Positions 32,382 through 37,549 of a stretch of DNA of 37,549 nt are shown here, one piece after another. The first letter of the stretch is position 1, and each line of letters opens with the position of its first letter. A model generated the notes under the pieces. The model was not told the DNA's origin. It saw only the letters and a list, made by a program, of their open reading frames with translations, and ran no database searches. Origin of the DNA: Phenylobacterium sp. (GTDB lineage: Bacteria > Pseudomonadota > Alphaproteobacteria > Caulobacterales > Caulobacteraceae). The translations under genes and the position numbers were made by a program. The stretch is from positions 1-37,549 of the forward strand of contig NZ_JAEUMN010000134.1 in NCBI RefSeq assembly GCF_016793225.1, written 5' to 3'.

Positions 32382-32385
32382 CGGC

Positions 32386-33219
32386 CTATTCGGCCGCGAT
32401 CCGCTCGCTTTCGTCCAGCCCCTGGAAGCCGAGCGCGATCATGAGCGCGCGGAGCTCCTGCCGCGCCGCCACGTGCTGCAGGCTCATGGCGACCGGCCGG
32501 ATCGCGGGCGACAGGTCGGCGACGGTGAGCCCGAACGGGAAGAGCTCGCGGTAGATCACCCGGTCGCGCAGGCCCGGACCGACCCGGAAGCCCACCTTCT
32601 TCGAGAGCGCCTCGACCCGCTCGTCCAGCCGGCGGCGGTTGCGCGCCTCGGTGGGCGCGAGGCGGTTGCGCAGCACCACCCAGTCGATCTGCTTGCGTTC
32701 CACGGTCGCCCGCTGCTTGCGGCACGACCAGACGGTCTCGGCGTAGAGCGAGTGCCGCTTGAGGTCGAGGGTGACGGGGTCGACCACGCCCAGCATGTCG
32801 AAGTCGACGAAGCTGTCGTTCATGGGCGTGACGATGAGGTCGGCCCGGGCGTGGGCGGCGCGGCTGATCGCCGTGTCGCTGCCGGGCGTGTCGATGATCA
32901 CGAAGTCGGCCGCGAAGGCGACCTCGGCGAAGGCGGCCTCGAAGCGGGCCAGTTGTTCGGCGTCGGGGGCCTTGGCGAGGGCGTCGCCCGCCGAGCTGAT
33001 GGCGTGCTCAATCGGCATGGGCGCCTCGGCGCCGTTGGCCCCGAGCCAGGCCGCGCGGTTGGCGAAGAAGTGGCCCATGGTCTGCTGGCGCAGATCGAGG
33101 TCCAGGACGGCGACCTTGGCCTTGCCGTGCAGGAGCGCGGTGGCGATGTGGATGGCGATGGTGGACTTGCCCGCCCCGCCCTTTTCGTTGCCGACCACGA
33201 TGACGCTGGCCTGGCCCAT
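32386..33219 (-). CDS. mipZ: MipZ, division-plane positioning ATPase
   Basis: The ATG at 33217-33219 follows GGGGGAG and gives 277 residues; the longer frame to 33975 is antisense to panC. The deviant Walker A motif is K13-G-G-A-G-K18-S-T, switch I has L-D-L-D-L-R-Q, and I-I-D-T-P-G-S-D marks Walker B. Long identical stretches with Caulobacter MipZ, as I remember it, include V-T-P-M-N-D-S-F-V-D-F-D-M-L-G and L-R-D-R-V-I-Y-R-E-L-F-P-F-G-L-T. MipZ forms a gradient from the poles with ParB and inhibits FtsZ there. A GANTC site lies in its promoter region. The gene is a good marker for the family Caulobacteraceae or close relatives. Confidence 0.96.
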   Translation of the reverse strand: MGQASVIVVGNEKGGAGKSTIAIHIATALLHGKAKVAVLDLDLRQQTMGHFFANRAAWLGANGAEAPMPIEHAISSAGDALAKAPDAEQLARFEAAFAEVAFAADFVIIDTPGSDTAISRAAHARADLIVTPMNDSFVDFDMLGVVDPVTLDLKRHSLYAETVWSCRKQRATVERKQIDWVVLRNRLAPTEARNRRRLDERVEALSKKVGFRVGPGLRDRVIYRELFPFGLTVADLSPAIRPVAMSLQHVAARQELRALMIALGFQGLDESERIAAE

Positions 33220-33250
33220 GATCTCGGCTCCCCCCGGCCCGTCGCGGACC

Positions 33251-33255
33251 GACTC
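33251..33255. promoter_or_regulatory. GANTC (CcrM) methylation site in the mipZ promoter region
   Basis: GACTC stands 32 bases upstream of the mipZ start codon, in the 141-base gap between the divergent mipZ and panC genes. In Caulobacter the mipZ promoter is a known target of GcrA, which prefers methylated GANTC. The same kind of control is likely here, though only the site itself is seen. Confidence 0.5.
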
Positions 33256-33360
33256 AATCACCGTGTAGGTGACCGTGCCAAGGCCCTTCGCGTCAACGTG
33301 ACCGCTCAGCCCAGGCTGTGGATGGACTTGCCCCGCCCTGCTGGCCATAACCCCGCCGCC

Positions 33361-34209
33361 ATGACACTGCCCACCGTCCGCACCGTCGCCGACCTCCGCG
33401 CCCGCGTGCGCGCCTGGCGCCGGGAGGGGCTGACGGTCGGCTTCGTGCCCACCATGGGCGCGCTGCACGAGGGGCATCTGTCGCTGGTGCGGCTGGCGCG
33501 GGCGCGCGCGGACAGGGTCGTGGCCAGCGTGTTCGTGAACCCGACCCAGTTCGGCCCCGGCGAGGACTTCGAGGCCTATCCGCGTGACGAAGGGCGCGAC
33601 GCCGGGCTTCTCGCCGGCGCAGGCTGCGACCTGCTCTATGCGCCCTCGGTGGCCGAGATGTACCCGCCCGGCGCCGCCACCACGGTCACGGTCGCGGGCG
33701 TGACGGAGCCGTTGGAGGGCGCGGCGCGGCCTGGCCACTTCGCGGGAGTTGCGACCGTGGTGGCCAAGCTGCTGAACCAGTGCGGCCCGGACGTGGCGGT
33801 GTTCGGGGAGAAGGACTTCCAGCAGCTTGCAGTCATCCGCCGGATGGTCGCCGACCTGGACATCCCGGTCGAGATCGTGGGCGCGCCGACGCAACGGGCG
33901 GAGGACGGCCTCGCGCTCTCCTCGCGCAACGCCTATCTGAGCCCGGAGGAGCGACGGCAGGCGCCGGCGCTGCACAGGGTCCTGGAGGCCCTGCTCGCCA
34001 ACCTGCGGCGAGGCGATTCCGTCGCGGCGGTGGAGAGCGTCGCCCTGGACGCCCTGGCCCGCGCCGGGTTCCAGCAGATCGACTACGTCGAGGTCCGTGA
34101 TCCGGCCACCCTAGAGCGCCTGGGCCCCGGTCCCGCGGAGGGCCCGGTGCGGGTGCTGGCGGCGGCGCGGCTGGGACGGACGCGCCTGATCGACAACGTC
34201 GGCGACTGA
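33361..34209 (+). CDS. panC: Pantothenate synthetase (pantoate--beta-alanine ligase)
   Basis: The ATG at 33361 gives 282 residues, the family length; upstream codons of the open frame are antisense to mipZ. The motif P-T-M-G-A-L-H36-E-G-H39-L-S-L-V holds the ATP-binding His pair. F-V-N-P-T-Q-F, G-E-K-D-F-Q-Q-L and the loop S-S-R-N-A-Y-L (KMSKS-like position) complete the active site. It joins pantoate and beta-alanine with ATP to make pantothenate, a CoA precursor. The gene is divergent from mipZ and its stop abuts the stop of the convergent DUF1489 gene. Confidence 0.97.
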   Translation: MTLPTVRTVADLRARVRAWRREGLTVGFVPTMGALHEGHLSLVRLARARADRVVASVFVNPTQFGPGEDFEAYPRDEGRDAGLLAGAGCDLLYAPSVAEMYPPGAATTVTVAGVTEPLEGAARPGHFAGVATVVAKLLNQCGPDVAVFGEKDFQQLAVIRRMVADLDIPVEIVGAPTQRAEDGLALSSRNAYLSPEERRQAPALHRVLEALLANLRRGDSVAAVESVALDALARAGFQQIDYVEVRDPATLERLGPGPAEGPVRVLAAARLGRTRLIDNVGD

Positions 34210-34620
34210 CTACCAGGCTCCGACTTCGCGCAGCTGGCGGGCCAGCTCGGGCGGAACCTCGCCGAACGCGGCCTCGTCGAGGTCGGCCGGCGCGTCCCTG
34301 GCCTCGAGGTAGCGCCAACCCTGGAAGGCGCGGCGGGGCGTGGGGGCGACGCGCACGACATGCTCGTCGAGGGTGACCTCGCAGCGGGCGGCGGCGCCCT
34401 CGCCCACCGTGTTCACGGCCAGGATCTTCTGGCGGCACAGGATCACCCCCCGGAAGACCCGGTAGACCGAGCCGCCGTCCACCATCTCGGCCCAGCGCTT
34501 GGGCGTCATCCGGGTGCGCAGAATCCAGGGATCGCCGGTGACGGCGTTGCGCGCGCGCCAGTCCAGCAGGTCCTCGATGGTGGAGGCGCCCACCACCAGC
34601 TTGATCATGTGCAGGGCCAT
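34210..34620 (-). CDS. DUF1489 family protein
   Basis: The 136-residue protein starts H-M-I-K-L-V-V-G-A and has V-Y-R-V-F-R-G-V-I-L-C-R-Q, then R-R-A-F-Q-G-W-R-Y-L and a C-terminal R-E-V-G-A-W. That is the pattern of DUF1489, a small conserved alphaproteobacterial family of unknown function. No signal peptide or membrane segment is seen. Its stop codon directly touches that of panC. Confidence 0.85.
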   Translation of the reverse strand: MALHMIKLVVGASTIEDLLDWRARNAVTGDPWILRTRMTPKRWAEMVDGGSVYRVFRGVILCRQKILAVNTVGEGAAARCEVTLDEHVVRVAPTPRRAFQGWRYLEARDAPADLDEAAFGEVPPELARQLREVGAW

Positions 34621-34660
34621 GGCCCCTGGTTAGGGCGGCCTCGACGTGTTGGGAAGGGCG

Positions 34661-35500
34661 TCACTCGGCCCACGGCGGCCGCTGGCGGGCGAGGAAGGCG
34701 CGGACGCCGGCCTGCCCCTCCTCGCCGACGCGCGCCGTCGCGATGCGGTGGGCCGTGAGGGACATCAGGTCACGGTCGATCTCGCGGCCCGCCACCTCGT
34801 CGACCAGGCGCTTGGACGCCTCGACCGCGCCGGGCGCGCAGGCCCGCATCTCGTGCGCGATCCGGCTGGCGGCGGCCGCCAGTCCGGCGGCGTCCGGGAC
34901 CACCTCGGTGATGAGCCCGATCTTCTCGGCGTAGGCGGCGTCGAACACGCGCGCCGTGGCGAAGAGGCCGCGTGCCGCGCGGGGCCCGATGGCCTGGATC
35001 ACATAGGGGCTGATGGTGGCGGGGATCAGGCCCAGCTTCGTCTCCGAGAAGCTGAACGAGGCGTCCGCAACGGCCACGGCGAGGTCGCAGCAGGCGGCGA
35101 GGCCCGCGCCGCCGCCATACGCGCCGCCCTCGATCAGCGCCACGGTCAGGCACGGCAGCTCGTGCAGCGCCTTGAACATCTTGGCGGCCTCCATCGCGTC
35201 GTCGCGGTTGTCGGACTCGGTGCGGTCGATGGCCCTGCGCATCCAGTCGAGGTCGGCGCCGGCCGAGAACGTCCCCCCGGCGCCCCGGATGAAGACGACC
35301 CGGACGCCCTCGGCGCCCTTGAGCGTGTCGAACGCCTCCTGCAGCGCCGAGATCAGGTCTTCGTCGAAGGCGTTGCGACGCGCGGGACGGTTCATGGACA
35401 CGGTCACGGCGCCCGAAAGCGTCGCGTGGATATGCACGAGCTCCGTGGTCGCCGACACGTCGGGGAATTCCACCAGCGGGTGGGCGATTTCGTTGGTCAT
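34661..35500 (-). CDS. Enoyl-CoA hydratase/isomerase family, methylglutaconyl-CoA hydratase type
   Basis: The ATG at 35498-35500 follows AGGAGG and gives 279 residues; the frame upstream is filler. The crotonase fold shows N-R-P-A-R-R-N-A-F, F-S-A-G-A-D-L-D-W-M-R (oxyanion loop) and G-A-Y-G-G-G-A-G-L-A-A-C-C-D (catalytic region). Then comes F-S-F-S-E-T-K-L-G-L-I-P-A-T-I-S-P-Y-V, a run typical of LiuC-like enzymes of leucine breakdown, which hydrate 3-methylglutaconyl-CoA. Other Liu genes are not in the window, so the substrate is inferred. Confidence 0.88.
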   Translation of the reverse strand: MTNEIAHPLVEFPDVSATTELVHIHATLSGAVTVSMNRPARRNAFDEDLISALQEAFDTLKGAEGVRVVFIRGAGGTFSAGADLDWMRRAIDRTESDNRDDAMEAAKMFKALHELPCLTVALIEGGAYGGGAGLAACCDLAVAVADASFSFSETKLGLIPATISPYVIQAIGPRAARGLFATARVFDAAYAEKIGLITEVVPDAAGLAAAASRIAHEMRACAPGAVEASKRLVDEVAGREIDRDLMSLTAHRIATARVGEEGQAGVRAFLARQRPPWAE

Positions 35501-35566
35501 GCGGCCTCCTCGGTTCGCGATGCGCAGGCATAGCTCTCGGCTTCCGGCGGCGCTACCTTCCGGTCC

Positions 35567-37375
35567 GTGGCGAGCCTGCCTGACATCGAGGCCGATTCGG
35601 CCCTGGCCCGGCTGTTCCGCCAGCCGCGGGCTCGCGCCGAGACCATCTGGTTCTCGTTGCCGGGCGGCTCGAAGCTGTTCGGCCAGGGCGACGCCTCGGA
35701 CGTGCTCTACGTGGTGCGGACAGGACGGCTGGGCGCGTTCCGCCGTGACGAGGGCCAGACGTCGCACTTCCTGGGCGTGATCCGGCCCGGCGAGCCGGCG
35801 GGCGAGATGTCGCTGATCGCCGGCATCCCGCACTCGGCGGACGTCTACGCGCTGCGCGACTCCGAGATCTACGCCATGCCCAAGGAGGTCTTCTTCGAGG
35901 CCTGCGACGCGGACTCGGCCGTCATGACCGAGCTCGCGCGCCTGATGATCCTGCGGAGCCGCCAGACCGCGCGGCGCGGTCCGGTGGGCGATCCGTCCGT
36001 CTTCGGCTTCATCCCCGTGGGACGGCCAGGGCTGATCCGGCCCATCGTCGAGCGCCTGGAGCGCGAGATCGCCGCGTTCGGCTACCAGGTGACCACGGTG
36101 GGCGCGGAGGCCGCGTCGGCGCCCACCGAGTGGTTCTCCGAGGTCGAGCGTGTGCACGACTTCGTCCTCTACGTGGCCGAACGTGACGACGGCGGCTGGC
36201 TGGGCTTCGTCCCCCGCCAGGTGGATCGGCTGTTCCGGGTCGGCCGGGGCGACCGGCCGGCCGAGGCGCAGGGCGCGCCGGCCAGCGCCGCGACGCTGCA
36301 GGACCAGGGGCTGGTCGACCTGCTCCTCGTGCAGCCCGCCGACGCCCAGCGACCGCAGGGGTCGGAGGCCTGGCTGGACGGCACCAGCGCGGCGCGCGTC
36401 TTCCACCTTCGTCGCGGGCACGACGGCGATTTCGACCGCCTGGCCCGGGTGATCACCGGCCAGTCGGTGGGCCTCGTGCTGTCGGGCGGCGGCGCCCGCG
36501 CCTATGCCCACGTGGGGGCCATCAAGGCGCTGCGGGAACGCGGCGTGCCCATCGACTTCGTCGGCGGCTCGTCGATGGGCGCCATCGTCGGCGCGGGGCT
36601 CGCCATGGGCTGGGACGAGGCCGAGATGGACGAGCGCCTGAAGGAGGCCTTCGTCCGCTCCAGCCCCCTGGACGACATCGCCCTGCCCCTGCTGGCGATG
36701 ACCCACGGCGTGAAGGTGTCCGAGCGCCTGCAGCAGCACTTCCTCGAGACGCAGATCGCCGACCTGTGGCTGCCCTTCTTCTGCCTCTCGTCCAACCTGA
36801 CCACCGGGGCCTACCAGCTCCACCGTCGCGGCCTGCTGCGCCAGGCGCTGCGGGCGTCCATCGCCCTGCCCGGCGTCATGCCGCCCGCCACGGACGGGCA
36901 GAACGTGCTGGTCGACGGGGCGGTGATGAAGAACTTCCCGGCCGACATCATGCGCATGGCCCACGCCGGCCCCATCGTCGGGGTCGACGTGACCACCGCG
37001 CGCAGCATCACCGCCAAGGACGTGGCCCGGCCCTCGTCGGTCTGGCGGTGGATCCGCTCGGGGCAGTGGCGGCTGGGCCCGCCCATCGTCTCACTGCTCA
37101 TGCGCACGGCGACGGTGTCGACGGGACGGGACCTGGCGGCGGCGCGGGAGGCCACCGACGTGCTGGTGCAGCCGGACGTCTCCGGCATCGAGATCCGCGA
37201 TTGGGAGGCCTACGATCAGGCCGTCGAGGCCGGCTACCGCGCCACCCTGGCGGCCCTGGACAAGGTCACCCGTCCGATCCCCGAGCTGCGCCGCAGGCAG
37301 AGCCTGGCTGAAAAGGCGGCGGACGGCGCCGTCATGAGCCCGTTCATGGCCTCGGCCCACGCTGCGGCGGAATGA
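35567..37375 (+). CDS. Cyclic-nucleotide-binding-domain and patatin-like phospholipase protein (NTE type)
   Basis: The 602-residue protein starts at a GTG with no clear ribosome binding site, so the start is not certain. Residues about 25-130 form a cNMP-binding-type domain (L-F-G-Q-G-D-A-S-D-V-L-Y and P-A-G-E-M-S-L). The patatin domain has the oxyanion loop S-G-G-G-A-R-A-Y, the nucleophile in G-G-S-S-M-G and the Asp in V-D-G-A-V-M-K, so the Ser/Asp dyad is complete. The layout is that of RssA/neuropathy target esterase-like hydrolases of phospholipids, perhaps under nucleotide control. The typical extra cNMP repeats of the eukaryotic protein are missing. Confidence 0.9.
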   Translation: MASLPDIEADSALARLFRQPRARAETIWFSLPGGSKLFGQGDASDVLYVVRTGRLGAFRRDEGQTSHFLGVIRPGEPAGEMSLIAGIPHSADVYALRDSEIYAMPKEVFFEACDADSAVMTELARLMILRSRQTARRGPVGDPSVFGFIPVGRPGLIRPIVERLEREIAAFGYQVTTVGAEAASAPTEWFSEVERVHDFVLYVAERDDGGWLGFVPRQVDRLFRVGRGDRPAEAQGAPASAATLQDQGLVDLLLVQPADAQRPQGSEAWLDGTSAARVFHLRRGHDGDFDRLARVITGQSVGLVLSGGGARAYAHVGAIKALRERGVPIDFVGGSSMGAIVGAGLAMGWDEAEMDERLKEAFVRSSPLDDIALPLLAMTHGVKVSERLQQHFLETQIADLWLPFFCLSSNLTTGAYQLHRRGLLRQALRASIALPGVMPPATDGQNVLVDGAVMKNFPADIMRMAHAGPIVGVDVTTARSITAKDVARPSSVWRWIRSGQWRLGPPIVSLLMRTATVSTGRDLAAAREATDVLVQPDVSGIEIRDWEAYDQAVEAGYRATLAALDKVTRPIPELRRRQSLAEKAADGAVMSPFMASAHAAAE

Positions 37376-37428
37376 GCCTTTGCGCAGGGGCCCGACGCGC
37401 CCCATATTCGGAAGGTGTTCAACAACTG

Positions 37429-37439
37429 AAAGGAGGTGA
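37429..37439 (+). promoter_or_regulatory. Near-perfect Shine-Dalgarno sequence AAAGGAGGTGA
   Basis: Eleven bases match the complement of the 16S rRNA 3' end. The GGAGG core ends 7 bases before a GTG. It is the strongest ribosome binding site in the window and decides the start of the short ORF that follows. Confidence 0.75.
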
Positions 37440-37443
37440 CCCA

Positions 37444-37512
37444 GTGTCTCATAGTGAAAGCCGCGCTGCGGTGACCGTGAGCTGGACCTCCGTGAACGGG
37501 GTCCGCGCCTAG
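37444..37512 (+). CDS. 22-residue short ORF or leader peptide at the window edge
   Basis: A GTG at 37444 opens 22 sense codons and stops at TAG 37510-37512. The product begins M-S-H-S-E-S-R and ends S-V-N-G-V-R-A, with two Trp/Val-Ser stretches in the middle. No family is known to me. The coding DNA can fold: GGACCTCC pairs with GGGGTCC (one bulged T) at about 37484-37504, and TAGC-TTCG-GCTA and AGCGGT-CGCGA-ACCGCT hairpins follow. It could be a leader peptide, a real small protein or part of a structured RNA. The window ends 37 bases later. Confidence 0.4.
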   Translation: MSHSESRAAVTVSWTSVNGVRA

Positions 37513-37549
37513 CTTCGGCTAGCGGTCGCGAACCGCTGAGCGGTCCGAC

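Noticed and set aside
37387-37403. GGGGC/GCCCC hairpin after the patatin gene
   Set aside because: Only five base pairs with a seven-base loop and no T-tract; may help end transcription but not supportable alone.

Overview
The window is GC-rich alphaproteobacterial chromosome, most likely from the family Caulobacteraceae (Phenylobacterium- or Caulobacter-like). The best markers are a convincing mipZ (the ParA-like ATPase that positions the division plane in Caulobacter relatives), a perfect CtrA box (TTAA-N7-TTAA) with a CcrM methylation site (GANTC) beside it, a GANTC site in the mipZ promoter region, and a phasin of the polyhydroxyalkanoate type. Genes are packed tightly, with many 1-4 base stop/start overlaps (TGATG, TTGA, GTGA).

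Layout. 1-616: the tail of a flavin-binding (Baeyer-Villiger type) monooxygenase, then a decayed stretch holding a frameshifted piece of a tyrosine integrase. 617-6429: a LuxR-type regulator, a PEPxxWA-CTERM surface protein, an HtrA-like lipoprotein protease, an SDR and a large YfbK-like VWA-domain protein. 6451-10712: NUDIX hydrolase coupled to a prolyl oligopeptidase, a 46-residue membrane miniprotein, and a WYL regulator divergent from an unrecognised small protein across an inverted repeat. 10722-13569: DUF6285 protein and ACAD10-like phosphotransferase divergent from an acyl-CoA dehydrogenase. 13600-15421: an Mpl-like murein-recycling ligase, a CtrA box followed by a strong terminator with no gene between, and tRNA-Asn.

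15470-20380 is a block of catabolic-looking enzymes: nitronate monooxygenase, a CrtC/DUF7064-like protein, a double EthD-like protein, a carboxymuconolactone-decarboxylase-like protein, an SDR and glyoxalase I. 20639-25044 is a two-gene RND efflux system whose permease lacks the usual proton-relay residues. 25168-26276 is a coupled pair of alternative oxidase and group III truncated hemoglobin, which suggests NO-tolerant or low-oxygen respiration. 26300-30184: HIT protein, a small lipoprotein, a RidA-GDPD-FemAB-like operon and the phasin with a large inverted repeat upstream. 30481-37375: penicillin-binding carboxypeptidase with a SPOR domain, a hairpin cluster, mipZ with a J-domain membrane protein, panC, DUF1489, an enoyl-CoA hydratase of the methylglutaconyl-CoA type and a cyclic-nucleotide/patatin protein. 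The window ends on a very short ORF with an ideal ribosome binding site.

Most genes are ordinary chromosomal genes. The spots most worth a second look are the CtrA box/terminator unit without a gene (15158-15262), the oxidase-hemoglobin pair (25168-26276), the atypical RND permease, two inverted repeats that look like operators (10310-10333 and 30264-30299), and the short ORF at the right edge (37444-37512). I found no CRISPR array, insertion sequence or intact phage.
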